Source: Acidobacteriota bacterium (GTDB lineage: Bacteria > Acidobacteriota > Terriglobia > Bryobacterales > Bryobacteraceae). From it: 64,000 nt of DNA. The position numbers were made by a program, and so were the translations under genes. Below the pieces are notes generated by a model. The model saw nothing but the letters and a program-made list of their open reading frames with translations. It was not told the DNA's origin and searched no databases. The stretch spans positions 124,001 to 188,000 of the forward strand of contig JACTMJ010000017.1 in assembly GCA_014584705.1 (NCBI GenBank), in the 5' to 3' direction. Of this stretch, positions 44,132 to 54,500 are shown one piece after another (position 1 is the first letter of the stretch; each line of letters opens with the position of its first letter).

Positions 44132-44560
44132 ATGGGAACCATGAATAGCGGGGGAAACCCCAATCCGGGCGGATATCCGCCGCAAGGGCAGCCGAGCGCC
44201 GGCCTGCAACAGAACGTGGCCGCCGCGCTCTGCTACCTGGTGGGCGTATTGTCCGGCATCGTTTTTCTGGTGCTGGAGCCGTATAACAAAGACCGCTTGA
44301 TCCGCTTTCATGCGTTTCAATCCATCTTTCTTTGGGTGGCGGTGATCGTTCTCGGCATCGGCCTGAGCATCGTCTCGCTGGTGCTTGGGTTCATCCCGAT
44401 GATCGGGTGGCTCGCCGGAATTCTGATGATGCTGCTCTCGCTGGTTCTTTGGTTCGGCGTGTTTGGCGTCTGGATTTACCTGATGTACAAGGCGTACAAC
44501 AATCAGCGCGTCGTGCTGCCGGTGATCGGGCCGCTGGCCGAAAAACAGGCGAACGCGTAG
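44132..44560 (+). CDS. DUF4870-type small membrane protein
   Basis: A 142-residue protein with a Gly/Pro/Gln-rich cytosolic lead (NSGGNPNPGGYPPQGQPS) and four hydrophobic segments, including AALCYLVGVLSGIVFLVLEP and the conserved FHAFQSIFLW that marks DUF4870/Tic20-like proteins. AGGAGGAG precedes ATG 44132. Its role is unknown; related proteins are stress- or phage-shock-associated in some bacteria. Confidence 0.82.
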   Translation: MGTMNSGGNPNPGGYPPQGQPSAGLQQNVAAALCYLVGVLSGIVFLVLEPYNKDRLIRFHAFQSIFLWVAVIVLGIGLSIVSLVLGFIPMIGWLAGILMMLLSLVLWFGVFGVWIYLMYKAYNNQRVVLPVIGPLAEKQANA

Positions 44561-44591
44561 CCTTTTCACGGGCGCGCGCATCTGAAGTTTC

Positions 44592-45719
44592 GTGCGTCTC
44601 CTGCTTGTTTCTCTTTTGATCGCCGTGGCGGCGGGCACCGCAATGGCCGCCGCCGCGGCGCAAGCCTCTCCTGTCCCCAGTTCCGGGGCCGCGACGCCGG
44701 CCGCATCCTCCGCTCCCAAAGTACTCATGACGGCCCCCCCACGGGTGGGTTCCGTGGAAGTGTACGGGAACGTGAAACTGGATAAGGCCAGCGTGCAGCG
44801 TCTGGCGGGCGTGGCCCCCGGCCAGGCACTCTCCCTCTCGCGCCGCGAGATGGAAGAGAACCTCGAAAAGGGTCCCGGGATCATTCAGGCGGAAGTGAAG
44901 GGGTATTGCTGTGCGGGGGACGAGATCGTTCTCTACATTGGAATTCTGGAGAGCGGCGCGAAGCCCTTCAGCCTGCATTCTCCCCCAACCGAAGACCTGG
45001 TGCTCCCCACCAAGATCGATCTGGTCTATCAGAGGCTGCTCCATGCGCTTGAAGCCGCCTATGAGCGCGGAGTAACCGGGGAAACCTACACCAAGGGATA
45101 TCCTCTCTCCGAGGACGCGGAGGCACGGCGGTATCAGGAAACCCTGGCCTTGATCGTGGATCCGTACGTGGAAGACCTCGGAAAGGTGCTCCGCAGCGCG
45201 GCGGACGAACCTGTTCGCGCCGCGGCGGCCTACATTCTGGCCTATACGGGGCGAAAGGACGAAGCCGAGGCTTCCTTGCAATACGCACTGCGGGATTTTG
45301 ACCCGGATGTCCGCCGGAACGCCATCCGCAGCCTGGAGTTCATCCGCCAATCGCTTGCGGCGATGCCGCCGGACGAGGATGGAAGCCGAAAGGCGGTGAG
45401 CGCGACCTGGCTAATTGAGATGCTGCAATCGATTTCGTTCGAAGACCGGCTGGAGGCCGCGAAAATGCTGGTGAAATTGGCGCCGAAGGAAAACACGGCC
45501 GTTCTCCAGCAGATCGAAGAACGCGCGCTGCCCGCGCTGGTCGAAATGGCGCAGTGGCGCGTTCCGGAACATGCGGAACCGGCGTATACGCTGCTAGGGC
45601 GGATCGCGGGATTGCCGGACGCGGATACGGAAAGCTCGTTCCGGGAGAATCGCCGGGACGCAGTGCTGAATCTCATCCGTGAGCGAGCGAAAGCGAAGAA
45701 GCGCTTTCTTGTGTTCTAG
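44592..45719 (+). CDS. Exported protein with POTRA-like and HEAT-repeat regions
   Basis: The 375-residue product starts at GTG 44592 with a signal peptide ([18 protein letters not shown]). Next comes an FtsQ/BamA POTRA-like segment ([20 protein letters not shown], then [20 protein letters not shown]), then helical HEAT/PBS repeats from about residue 190 ([32 protein letters not shown]). POTRA domains usually scaffold outer-membrane or division proteins. The combination with HEAT repeats is unusual; no function can be assigned. Confidence 0.75.
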   Translation: MRLLLVSLLIAVAAGTAMAAAAAQASPVPSSGAATPAASSAPKVLMTAPPRVGSVEVYGNVKLDKASVQRLAGVAPGQALSLSRREMEENLEKGPGIIQAEVKGYCCAGDEIVLYIGILESGAKPFSLHSPPTEDLVLPTKIDLVYQRLLHALEAAYERGVTGETYTKGYPLSEDAEARRYQETLALIVDPYVEDLGKVLRSAADEPVRAAAAYILAYTGRKDEAEASLQYALRDFDPDVRRNAIRSLEFIRQSLAAMPPDEDGSRKAVSATWLIEMLQSISFEDRLEAAKMLVKLAPKENTAVLQQIEERALPALVEMAQWRVPEHAEPAYTLLGRIAGLPDADTESSFRENRRDAVLNLIRERAKAKKRFLVF

Positions 45720-45821
45720 TTGTCATAGCGGCTCCGATGTACGATCGGGCGGCGGATGGAACCGCGTCGGGCGGCGGATTGGCTCTTTCCGCGCCCCAAC
45801 AGCGTGTTGCGTCCACCGTCA

Positions 45822-45830
45822 TGCTAAAAT
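45822..45830 (+). promoter_or_regulatory. Candidate extended -10 promoter for acpP
   Basis: TGC-TAAAAT forms an extended -10 (TGnTAAAAT) 30 nt before the acpP start codon. No clear -35 is seen, which extended -10 promoters tolerate. Confidence 0.4.
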
Positions 45831-45859
45831 TTGGGAGTTTGTGGAGCTTTGGAGGACCG

Positions 45860-46102
45860 ATGACGGTTGAGCAAGTTGAAAGCAAAGTAAAAGAGATTAT
45901 CGTTGAGCAGTTGGGCGTCGACGAAGCGCAGGTGGAAAGCAAGGCTTCGTTCGTTGAGGATCTCGGCGCCGACTCCCTCGACCTGGTTGAGCTCGTGATG
46001 GCTTTTGAAGAAGCATTCGAGATCAACATCCCCGACGAAGATACAGAGAAGATCGCCACCGTGCAGAATGCGGTGCAATACATCATCGACCACAAGAAGT
46101 AA
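45860..46102 (+). CDS. acpP: Acyl carrier protein
   Basis: The 80-residue four-helix ACP carries acyl chains on a phosphopantetheine attached to Ser39 in [10 protein letters not shown]. Helix II and the acidic surface ([23 protein letters not shown]) are canonical. GGAGG precedes ATG 45860. It is followed, 253 bp later, by fabF, the usual fab arrangement although the gap is large. Confidence 0.96.
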   Translation: MTVEQVESKVKEIIVEQLGVDEAQVESKASFVEDLGADSLDLVELVMAFEEAFEINIPDEDTEKIATVQNAVQYIIDHKK

Positions 46103-46355
46103 CCGTTGACGCCCTTCAATCCTCCTCCCATCCTCCACGAAGGGCGGCTTTGCCCGGACCGGAGCCAGGCCGGGAGTATGGCGGCATGGCCCAGGGGCGT
46201 TGCGGCAAGAAGGACTTAAACGGCGAACCGGGAACCAGCAATCCCGGGCGTGAATGCGCGATGCCCGGACCGGTGACGAGCTTGGTCTTATCGGGTTTCG
46301 CCGAGTCTTGTGGAGTGAATTGCCGCTTGGGGCGCATGGCACAAGGAGTGGAAGT

Positions 46356-47591
46356 TTGAAACGAAGGGTTGTAGTAACGGGCGTGGGTCTGGTTACCCCT
46401 CTCGCGATCGGCACGGATGAGAGCTGGGCGGCCATCCTTCGGGGTGAGATCGGGATTGATCAGATCACCGCGTTCGACGCAAGCCAGTTCTCCTGCCATA
46501 TCGCGGGTGAGGTGAAGAACTTTGATCCCGGTGCCTTCCTTGAGAAAAAGGAAGTCCGCAAGATGGGCCGGTTCATCCACTTCGCCGTCGCCGCGGCGGA
46601 TTTCGCGATGGCGCAATCCGGTCTAAAGGTCAACGATGAAAATGCCGAGGATGTGGGCGTCTTCATCGGGAGCGGCATCGGCGGCTTCGAGGTGATCGAG
46701 CGGGAACACCGGGCGCTTCTCGAGGGCGGGCCGCGCAAGATTTCCCCGTTCTTTATCCCCGCAACCATCGTGAACCTTGCCTCCGGGCAGGTTTCCATTC
46801 GAACGGGCGCGAAGGGTCCAAATTCGGCGGTGGCCACGGCGTGTACCACCGGGGCTCATGCGATTGGCGATTCCTTCCGCATCATTCAGCGCGGCGAGGC
46901 CACGGCGATGATCTGCGGCGGTGCCGAGGCGTCCATCACCCCGATGGGCGTAGGCGGGTTTGCCGCGTTGCGGGCGCTCTCCACGCGAAACGACGACCCC
47001 AAGGGCGCGTCTCGGCCGTGGGATAAGCAGCGGGACGGCTTCGTGGTGGGGGAAGGCGCTGGCATTCTGGTGCTTGAGGAGCTCGAATCCGCCAAGCGGC
47101 GGGGCGCTCCCATCGTCGCGGAACTCGTCGGGTACGGGATGAGCGGCGACGCCTATCACATGACCTCGCCACCCGTGGACGGAGAAGGCGCTTACCGTGT
47201 GATGCGGAATGCGCTTCGGGACGCCGCGCTCGAGCCGGAGGCAATCGATTACATCAACGCTCACGGGACTTCCACGGAGATCGGCGACAAGATCGAGATC
47301 CAGGCCATCAAGCGTTGCTTCGGGGACCATGCCTACGAACTCTGCGTGAGCTCCACGAAGTCGATGACCGGACACTTGCTGGGCGGCGCGGGGGGAATCG
47401 AAGCCGGTTTTGCGGCGCTCAGCCTGCGCGACCAGGTTGCGCCACCCACGATGAATCTCCACGAACCGGACGAGGGCTGCGACCTCGATCTGGTGCCGAA
47501 TGCGCCTCAGCAGCGCGCACTCGAGTACGTCCTCTCGAACTCGTTCGGCTTCGGCGGCACCAATGGCTGCCTGATCTTCAGGAAGTTCTAA
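46356..47591 (+). CDS. fabF: 3-oxoacyl-ACP synthase II (KAS II)
   Basis: The 411-residue condensing enzyme elongates acyl-ACP. The catalytic triad is present: Cys in VATACTTGAHAIG (about residue 163), His in INAHGTSTEIGD and His in STKSMTGHLLGGAGG. Start is TTG 46356 (MKRRVVVTGVGLVTPL) with AAGGAG 7 nt upstream; the frame is open to 46254 but the extra sequence is not FabF-like. It acts with the ACP encoded just upstream. Confidence 0.95.
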   Translation: MKRRVVVTGVGLVTPLAIGTDESWAAILRGEIGIDQITAFDASQFSCHIAGEVKNFDPGAFLEKKEVRKMGRFIHFAVAAADFAMAQSGLKVNDENAEDVGVFIGSGIGGFEVIEREHRALLEGGPRKISPFFIPATIVNLASGQVSIRTGAKGPNSAVATACTTGAHAIGDSFRIIQRGEATAMICGGAEASITPMGVGGFAALRALSTRNDDPKGASRPWDKQRDGFVVGEGAGILVLEELESAKRRGAPIVAELVGYGMSGDAYHMTSPPVDGEGAYRVMRNALRDAALEPEAIDYINAHGTSTEIGDKIEIQAIKRCFGDHAYELCVSSTKSMTGHLLGGAGGIEAGFAALSLRDQVAPPTMNLHEPDEGCDLDLVPNAPQQRALEYVLSNSFGFGGTNGCLIFRKF

Positions 47592-47605
47592 CCTCCAAAC
47601 AAAAT

Positions 47606-47640
47606 GGCGGGAGCGCGCCATTGGCGCATCCCGCCTTTCT
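47606..47640. terminator. Bidirectional intrinsic terminator between fabF and hsp20
   Basis: The stem ggcggga/tcccgcc (47606-47612 / 47629-47635) has an inner gcgcc/ggcgc helix. TTTCTT follows on the plus strand, and the complement on the minus strand gives ATTTTGTTT, so it can serve both convergent genes. Confidence 0.75.
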
Positions 47641-47676
47641 TGTGATCATTCAACCGAGCGAGCCTCGCCACCGCCC

Positions 47677-48120
47677 TTACTGGTGCACGCTCACCTTGAT
47701 GGCGCGCGGCTTCGCGACTTCCTTCTTCGGAACCGTCACCGTGAGCACGCCGTTCTTGTAATCCGCGGATACCTTCTCCGCGTCCGCATAGTCCGGGAGC
47801 GAGAAGGCGCGGACAAAGGAGCCATAGCTCCGCTCAATGCGGTGATAGCCGCGGTCCTTATCCGACTTCTCGAACTTACGCTCGCCCTTGAGCGTGAGGG
47901 TGCCGTTCTCCAACTGGATATCCAGATCTTCCAGTTTCATTTCCGGCAGATCCGCCTTCAGAACCAGCTCGTTCTCTGTCTCGGCGATGTCGACCGCCGG
48001 TGACCAGGGCCGGGAACTGGTGGGTTCGGTAAAGAATCGGTTCAGCGTATCCTCGAGCATCCGGAACGACGACGGAGCGAACAGAGAAACACTGGATGGG
48101 TCATATTTTGTGACTGCCAT
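47677..48120 (-). CDS. Small heat-shock protein (Hsp20/alpha-crystallin)
   Basis: The 147-residue ATP-independent chaperone holds unfolding proteins. An N-terminal arm (MLEDTLNRFFTEPTS) precedes the alpha-crystallin domain (about 45-140) with LVLKADLPEMKLEDLDIQLENGTLTLKGERK (quoted as LVLKADLPEMK and GTLTLKGERK), SFVRAFSLPDYADAEKVSADY, and NGVLTVTVPKKE. GGAGG precedes ATG 48120. A near-consensus promoter and a perfect inverted repeat lie upstream. Confidence 0.94.
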   Translation of the reverse strand: MAVTKYDPSSVSLFAPSSFRMLEDTLNRFFTEPTSSRPWSPAVDIAETENELVLKADLPEMKLEDLDIQLENGTLTLKGERKFEKSDKDRGYHRIERSYGSFVRAFSLPDYADAEKVSADYKNGVLTVTVPKKEVAKPRAIKVSVHQ

Positions 48121-48162
48121 ACGGAATACCTCCAATCCTGTAGGAAACTTACTTACACCTAT

Positions 48163-48191
48163 AGTATGCGATATGAGTGTCTGTATGTCAA
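48163..48191 (-). promoter_or_regulatory. Sigma-70-type promoter of the hsp20 gene
   Basis: On the minus strand TTGACA (48186-48191) and CATACT (48163-48168) are separated by exactly 17 nt, the best housekeeping-type promoter in the window. It would give a leader of about 35 nt. Confidence 0.75.
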
Positions 48192-48196
48192 GAAAA

Positions 48197-48214
48197 TTCA
48201 CATGACAATGTGAA
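48197..48214. promoter_or_regulatory. Inverted repeat upstream of the hsp20 -35 box
   Basis: The perfect 6-bp arms ttcaca (48197-48202) and tgtgaa (48209-48214) are separated by 6 bp, and the inner arm ends 6 bp from the -35. Its place suggests an activator or repressor operator. It does not match the CIRCE element (TTAGCACTC-N9-GAGTGCTAA). Confidence 0.55.
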
Positions 48215-48326
48215 ATCTTGAGGATCAGAAGCGGAAACGGCCGCAGCCGCAGCCGCAGCCGCCCCCTCGCCCGGCACAAACCGAGCGAAAGCTATGAAAG
48301 CGACGTACTTGCAATTATTTATGCGA

Positions 48327-49253
48327 TCAGTGGCGTTGACGGCTGAGGGCGGCGAAGGCGCAGCCCACGGTGACGAGCGCCGCGCCGAGGAGGCTCCAGG
48401 CGGAGAGATGATCGGCCTTGACGTAACTCGGCATCAGGATGGAAGCCATCCGGTTGATCAGCCAGGTGAGGAGCGGGGTGACGGCGACCACGGCGCTGAC
48501 GCGGGAGGCTTCCCAATGGGCGAGCGCCTCGGCGAAGGCGCCATAGCCGAGCACGGTGAGGATCGCGCAATAGAGCAGGGCGACCGTTTGGGTGGCGTCG
48601 AGAGCCGCGAGTTGTGCGGGATGAGCGAGGGGGAAGAGCAGCACGGCACCGCTTGCGTAGAGCATCCACATCAACCCGGCCGAGCCGTAGTTGGCGAGTA
48701 ACTGCTTCTGGGCGAGCGCGTAGAAAGCCCAGGCGAAGGCAGCCAGCACGACCAGCACGATTCCGAGGGCGTAGCCCGTAAAGTTGCCGAGCAGTTCGCC
48801 CACGCGCTCATGGAAGAAGAGCAGAATGCCGCCGAGCAGCAAGAAGAGACCCGCGATCTGCGCGCCTCCGAAACGTTCCTTGAAGATCGCCACGCTTCCC
48901 AGGAGCAGCAGCATCGGAGCAAGCTGAATCACCACCTGCCCGGCCGTGGCCGTCACGTAGCCCAAGCCCGCCACAAAGAGGACGTTGTTCGCGGAAAAGC
49001 CCAGGCTGGCGACGGCTAGAAGGCCCCAAACCGTCCGGCCGCGCGGCCAGGCGGGACGCAGATCTCGCCGCCACGCCAGGCCCGCGCCGAGCAGCACGGC
49101 CGCGACCGAGAAGCGGTACCAGACGACCGTCTGCGCCTGCATGTCGGTCAGGAGGATCTTGAGTGCAATGGGAAGGGATCCCCATAAGGCCGCCGTGATG
49201 AGAGAAAGGGCCAGACCCAGTTTCCAGCGTCCGCTGGTGATGTGGAGCCGCAA
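48327..49253 (-). CDS. EamA-family (DMT) transporter
   Basis: The 308-residue protein has ten hydrophobic segments in two EamA halves. First-half marks: AALWGSLPIALKILL, WYRFSVAAVLLGAGL, SLGFSANNVLFVAGLGYVTA. Second-half marks: ALGIVLVVLAAFAWAFYALAQK and AVTPLLTWLINRMA. These transporters export metabolites or amino acids; the substrate is unknown. I accept TTG 49253 as start, with no good SD visible, so the true start could lie a few codons in. Confidence 0.85.
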   Translation of the reverse strand: MRLHITSGRWKLGLALSLITAALWGSLPIALKILLTDMQAQTVVWYRFSVAAVLLGAGLAWRRDLRPAWPRGRTVWGLLAVASLGFSANNVLFVAGLGYVTATAGQVVIQLAPMLLLLGSVAIFKERFGGAQIAGLFLLLGGILLFFHERVGELLGNFTGYALGIVLVVLAAFAWAFYALAQKQLLANYGSAGLMWMLYASGAVLLFPLAHPAQLAALDATQTVALLYCAILTVLGYGAFAEALAHWEASRVSAVVAVTPLLTWLINRMASILMPSYVKADHLSAWSLLGAALVTVGCAFAALSRQRH

Positions 49254-49360
49254 CTTTCCATTGTAGGGCGGATAGGAACCGAGGACGGAGCAATGCGACG
49301 GCCAAGTGCGGGGACACTACCGCCGAAGTCAGGGGCAAAACACTCTCAAACGGTGGGGAA

Positions 49361-49437
<77 letters not shown>

Positions 49438-49607
49438 AACCTTTTCATTTTAGCGAAGTTCGGCGCGCGACGGGGCACTTCGCCGGGCCTTGAGGCGGAA
49501 AATCCGCAGCTATTTCGCGGGCAGCCTGAAAATAGAGGCTCCGGTTGAGGACGAACGGCCGTGCGCCGGGGATTCGACCCGCGCGGCTATCCACGCCCGA
49601 TGGAATG

Positions 49608-49628
49608 TGATATCGTATCGCGATATCA
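49608..49628. promoter_or_regulatory. Palindromic operator abutting the PadR start codon
   Basis: The perfect 8-bp arms tgatatcg (49608-49615) and cgatatca (49621-49628) flank tatcg. The right arm ends exactly one base before the ATG at 49629. A PadR dimer site here would autoregulate the whole efflux operon; transcription would probably be leaderless or very short-leadered. Confidence 0.7.
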
Positions 49629-49997
49629 ATGCCTGATACCGTCGTTGCCAAGCAGGGGTCGGCCGACTTTCTGGAACTGCACATCCTTCATCATGCCAGC
49701 GAAGAGCAGATCTACGGGCTTTGGATGATCGAGGAGCTGGCTCATCACGGCTACCGGGTGGGACCGAGCCACCTCTACCCGAAGTTTCACCGCCTGGAAC
49801 GGCAGGGATACCTCGAGCGGGAGGACCGCCTCGTCGAAGGCAAGGTGCGGAAGTATTACCGGGCGACGGCAGAGGGCGCGCACTATCTGGAGACGCGCAA
49901 GCGCATGGTACTGGAACTGGTGAAGGAAGCGTTCTCCATTGCGGAACTCGAACAGGTGGTTGCCAGCAAGAAGCGGAAGGGGAGGAGCGCCCGATGA
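49629..49997 (+). CDS. PadR-family transcriptional regulator
   Basis: The 122-residue winged-helix repressor is recognisable from LELHILHHASEEQIYGLWMIEELA, GYRVGPSHLYPKFHRLERQGYLER and GKVRKYYRATAEG, followed by a C-terminal dimerisation helix. PadR proteins repress efflux or stress operons and release on ligand binding. The stop overlaps the TolC start (ATGA), and the palindrome at the start codon is the likely operator. Confidence 0.93.
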   Translation: MPDTVVAKQGSADFLELHILHHASEEQIYGLWMIEELAHHGYRVGPSHLYPKFHRLERQGYLEREDRLVEGKVRKYYRATAEGAHYLETRKRMVLELVKEAFSIAELEQVVASKKRKGRSAR

Positions 49998-51442
49998 AGA
50001 TGCCAGTACGAATTGGGCCAGTTTCCGGGCGGACGAGAAGCGCCCGGCGGTGCTGGGTTCCCGTTTCCCTGGCCGGGGCAATTGCTCTTCTCACGGTGCT
50101 ATCGCCCGCGCAGCAGGCGGCCGCGCCCATCGGCGGCGCAACCCGCTACTCCCTGCGGGAGGCGGTGGAAGAAGCCTGGCGGAAGTATCCGAGCGTGGAG
50201 GCGGCGAACGCGGCGCTGCGGCAAGCGGGCAGCCAAATAGAGGCCGCGCGGGACGAGTACCTCCCGAATGCGGGCATCCACCTGCAACTGAACCACGCCA
50301 CGCGGAACAACGTCCTGGGGGCAACGCTGCCGAACCAGACGCTGCTGCCGGTGAGCGGCTTCGCGGCAACCGGCCCGAGCGCGCGGGGCGTCTTTGGCAC
50401 GGCGGCGGGAGCGCTGCTCACCTGGACCGCGTACGATTTTGGAACCCGCCGGGCGAAGGTCGCCCTCGCCGAAGCGGGCCGCGACGAATCGCGGGCGAGG
50501 CTTGATCTGGTGCGCTACCAACTGGCGGACGAGGTGGCGGATGCATGGTTTCGCGCAAGCGCGGCCGCATGGGCGGAAGAGGCGGCCAAAGCTTCCGTGG
50601 CGCGCTGGAAGACGGCGTACGACTCCACAAACGTGCTGGTGAAGACGGGACTGCGCCCCGGCGCGGACGCCTCCCGCTTGCGCGCCGAACTGATTCGGGC
50701 GGAAACGGATGCCCTTTCCGCGGAGGAGCGGACGCAACTGGCTCTCGTCGAAGTGGCCCGCTACCTGACGACGCCGGAGAAGCGGATCGAGCTGGACGCG
50801 GATTGGGTGCGGAAAACTGCGGCCGCTCTCCCGGAGGATGGGAATGCAATTCCTCATCCACTGCTGGGCCTGAGGAGGGCGAGCATTGCCACGCTCACCG
50901 CGGACACCGTACTTACGCAGCGGGAGTGGCTGCCGAAGATCGCGCTCTTTTCCGCCATCTCCGGCAGGGGCAGCGGCGCGCGCCCGAACGGAGAGTTTCG
51001 CGACGGCGCGGCAGGGTTGTATCCGGACACGGGGAATTGGGCCGTGGGCGTCGGGCTCACCATGGATCTTTTCGATCTGAAGCGCGTTCGCGCCCGCAAG
51101 GAACTGCGCGAGCATCGTGTGGAAGAAGCCCGCGCGCGGGAGACCGAGACCTCCGTTGCCCTGCGAACCCTGATCGAGCGGGCGCGGCTAAGCCTCGCGA
51201 CGGCGCGCGCAATTCAGGCGAAGATGCCCGAAACGCTGAGCGCCGCCCAGGAACTGCTGAGCAGGAGCGAGGTCCGTTACCGCACCGGTCTGGGAACGAT
51301 CACCGAACTGGCCGAGGCGCAGCGCCTGCTTGAGCAGGCCGAGGTGGACGATGCGCTCGCCAAAGTGGGGGTTTGGCGGGCCGCCTATGGCCTAGCCGCC
51401 GCGCGCGGCGATCTCGCGGCCTTTCTCGAAAAAACTCCGTGA
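49994..51442 (+). CDS. TolC-like outer-membrane efflux protein
   Basis: This 482-residue protein has a signal peptide (VSLAGAIALLTVLSPAQQ) and the two-repeat outer-membrane efflux protein (OEP) plan: TRYSLREAVEEAWRKYPSVE, long coiled-coil helices, RTGLGTITELAEAQRLLEQAE near the C-terminus. It forms the outer-membrane duct of the RND system encoded next. The ATG at 49994 overlaps the PadR stop. Confidence 0.92.
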   Translation: MKMPVRIGPVSGRTRSARRCWVPVSLAGAIALLTVLSPAQQAAAPIGGATRYSLREAVEEAWRKYPSVEAANAALRQAGSQIEAARDEYLPNAGIHLQLNHATRNNVLGATLPNQTLLPVSGFAATGPSARGVFGTAAGALLTWTAYDFGTRRAKVALAEAGRDESRARLDLVRYQLADEVADAWFRASAAAWAEEAAKASVARWKTAYDSTNVLVKTGLRPGADASRLRAELIRAETDALSAEERTQLALVEVARYLTTPEKRIELDADWVRKTAAALPEDGNAIPHPLLGLRRASIATLTADTVLTQREWLPKIALFSAISGRGSGARPNGEFRDGAAGLYPDTGNWAVGVGLTMDLFDLKRVRARKELREHRVEEARARETETSVALRTLIERARLSLATARAIQAKMPETLSAAQELLSRSEVRYRTGLGTITELAEAQRLLEQAEVDDALAKVGVWRAAYGLAAARGDLAAFLEKTP

Positions 51443-51506
51443 AGGGAGCGTCCAATCCAATGGCCGAAAGACAGAGCAGATCGGGGTCCGCGGAGGGGCG
51501 AAGAAG

Positions 51507-54500
51507 ATGTGGCTGATCCGTATGGCGATGCGCCGGCCGGTAACGGTGCTGATGGCGATCTTCGGGGTGGCGCTGTGCTCCATTCTGGCGATGAAGCGGA
51601 TGAAGGCCGATATTTTCCCCGATCTGGGCGAACCGGTGATCTACGTGGCACAGCCCTATGGCGGCATGGATCCCGCGCAGATGGAGGGCTACCTCGTCAA
51701 TTACTACGAGTATCACTTCCTCTACATCCGCGGGATCGACTTTGTGGAATCGCGCTCCATCCAGGGCGCCGCGCTGATGAAGCTGCGCTTCCACGAGGGC
51801 ACGGACATGGCCACGGCGATGTCGGAAACGGTGGCTCAGGTAAATCGCGCACGCGCGTTTATGCCCCCAGGGACGGTGCCCCCGTTCGTCATGCGTTTCG
51901 ACGCGGGCAGCGTTCCGGTGGGCTATCTGGTGTTTTCGAGCGAAACCAGGACGGTGGACGAAATCTCCGACCTGGCGCTGTTCCGCATCCGGCCGATGTT
52001 CGCGCGATTGCCCGGCGTCTCCGCGCCGCCGCCGTTCGGGGGCACCGCGCGTTCGCTGGTGGTTCGGGTGGACCCCACGCGGCTGCGCTCGTATGAGCTT
52101 TCCGCAAATGACATCGTGGAAGCGATCGCCGCTACCAACACGATCAGCCCATCCGGCAATGTGCGGATGGGGGACTTGAACTACCTAGCGCCGTTGAACG
52201 CTTCGGTGCGGCAGGCGTCCGAGTTGAACGACGTGCCGATACGGCGGGGCTCCGGACCGACGGTGTACCTGCGGGACGTAGGCTATGCGGAAGACGCCGC
52301 CGACGTGCTCACGAGCTATGCGCTGGTGAACGGACATCGCGCCGTCTATATCGCGGCCACCAAGCGCGCGGACGCCTCGACGCTCGACACGGTGCGGCTG
52401 ATCAAGGCGGAGATCCCGACGTTTCAAGCGGCGGTGCCGGACGATATCAAAGTCTCTTTCGAGTTTGACCAATCGTTTTACGTGACGAACGCGCTTCGCT
52501 CCCTGGTCCGCGAAGGGCTGCTTGGCGCACTGCTCACCGGCCTTGCGATTCTGCTGATCCTGCGCAGTTTTCGCAGCGCGGCGATCGTGGTAATCACGAT
52601 TCCCGTGGCGCTGTTATCCGCGCTGGTGGGCTTGTGGGCGGCTGGCCAGACGATCAACCTGATGACGCTGGGCGGCCTGACGCTGGCGATCGGAATTCTC
52701 GTGGATGAATCCGTGATCGCGATCGAGAATATCCACACGCACCTGCGCGAGGAGAAGCCGGTGGCGCGCGCGGTGCTGGACGCCAGCCTGGAGGTGGTGA
52801 CGCCGCGCCTGCTGGCCATGTTGTGTATCGTGGCGGTCTTCGCGCCTTCGTTCTTCATGGGGGGCGTGGCTCGCGCGCTGTTCGTACCGCTGGCGCTGGC
52901 GGTGGCCTTCGCCATGATTGCCTCCTATTTCCTGGCCAGCACGATGGTGCCGATCTTTGAGACCTGGTTTCATCGAGGCGGCGTCACTCGCAAAGAGGCG
53001 GAGGAGGAATCCCTGTTTCTTCGCTATCAGCGCCGCTTCGGCGCGTTCACGAGCCGGATGATGAGGCTTCGCTGGATTCTGGCGGGGGCTTACACGGCCG
53101 GCGCGGCGGTCTGGCTCGCACTGGTGGGGGGAAACCTCGGGACGGAGATTTTCCCCCCGGTGGATTCGGGCCTGTTGCAGATGCGGCTTCGCGCGCCCGC
53201 CGGGACGCGCGTTGAACGAACCGAGCGGATTGTGCGGGACGCGCTTCAGGCCGCCGAAGCCGCCGCCGGCAAAGGCAGCGTGGAAAGCTCGATCGCCTTT
53301 GTCGGCGTGCAGCCGTCGAGCTATCCGGTGAACCTGATCTTCCTTTGGACCGGGGGTCCGCATGAGGCGGTGATTCGCGTGAAATTCAAGGACAACGCGG
53401 GCGTCAGCACCGCGGCAGTGCAGGAAGAGCTTCGCAAACGGATCCCGGAAGCGGCCCCTGGAACGCGGGTGAGTTTTGAAGCGGCCGACCTGGTTTCGCA
53501 GGTGATGAGTTTCGGCGCACCGACCTCCGTCGAGATCGCGATTACCGGCCCCAGTCTTCCGGATAGCCGGGCCTATGCCGAGAAGGCGCTGGCCGCGGTG
53601 AGCGAGCTCAAGGGCGTGCGCGATGCGCAGGTGGGCGAACTCCTCGAATACCCCGCTATCTCGATTCATGTGGACCGGGATCGGGCCGCGCAGCTTGGCG
53701 TGAGCGTGGACGACGTGGGCAAGGCACTGGCGCCCGCCACGTCCTCCAGCCGCTTCACCCGGCCGGTTTATTGGGCGGATCCGAAATCCGGCATCTCGTA
53801 TCAGGTGCAGGTGGAAGTTCCGCAATCGCAAGTGAATTCGCTCGAAGCGCTGCAGGGGATACCGGTGAAGAAATCGGCATCCGGGGTTACGCTGGTGGGC
53901 GATGTCGCCACAGTCGGGCTGGGCGAAGCGCTGGGAGAATATCACCGCTTCAACATGCAGCGCATGATCACGATCACGGCCAATGTGGGCGCTACGGACA
54001 TGGGAAGTGCCGCGGCGGAGATTGAAGCGGCGCTGGCGAAACTGCCGGCGGCTCCGCGCGGCGTAAGCGTGGTGACGCGCGGGCAGATCGCCCCGATGAA
54101 TACGATGACCGGGAATCTCAAGACCGGGCTGCTGCTGGCGGTGATCTCCGTCTTCCTGTTGCTGGCCGCCTATTTCCAGTCAATCCGGGTCGCGCTGAGT
54201 GTGCTGGCGGCGGTACCCAGCGTGCTGTGCGGCGTTGCGCTCGCCCTGGCGCTCACGGGGACGACGCTGAACATCCAGAGCTTCATGGGTGCGATCATGG
54301 CCATCGGCGTCTCCGTATCGGATTCGATTCTGCTCTGCACGTTCGCGGAGCGCTACCGCCAGGCCGGAATGCGCGCCCAGGATGCGGCGGCCAACGCGGC
54401 CGCCACCCGCATGCGGCCCATTCTCATGACCAGCGTCGTGATGATTGCGGGCATGCTGCCGCTCGCGTTCGGGAACGCGCAAACGGCCCCGTTGGGCATC

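Noticed and set aside
48197..48214. CIRCE heat-shock operator
   Set aside because: The arms and spacing (6-6-6, ttcaca/tgtgaa) do not match the 9-N9-9 CIRCE consensus.
52614..53945. Open frame of 443 codons antisense to the RND permease
   Set aside because: Its translation is low-complexity and basic and lies inside a complete RND pump.
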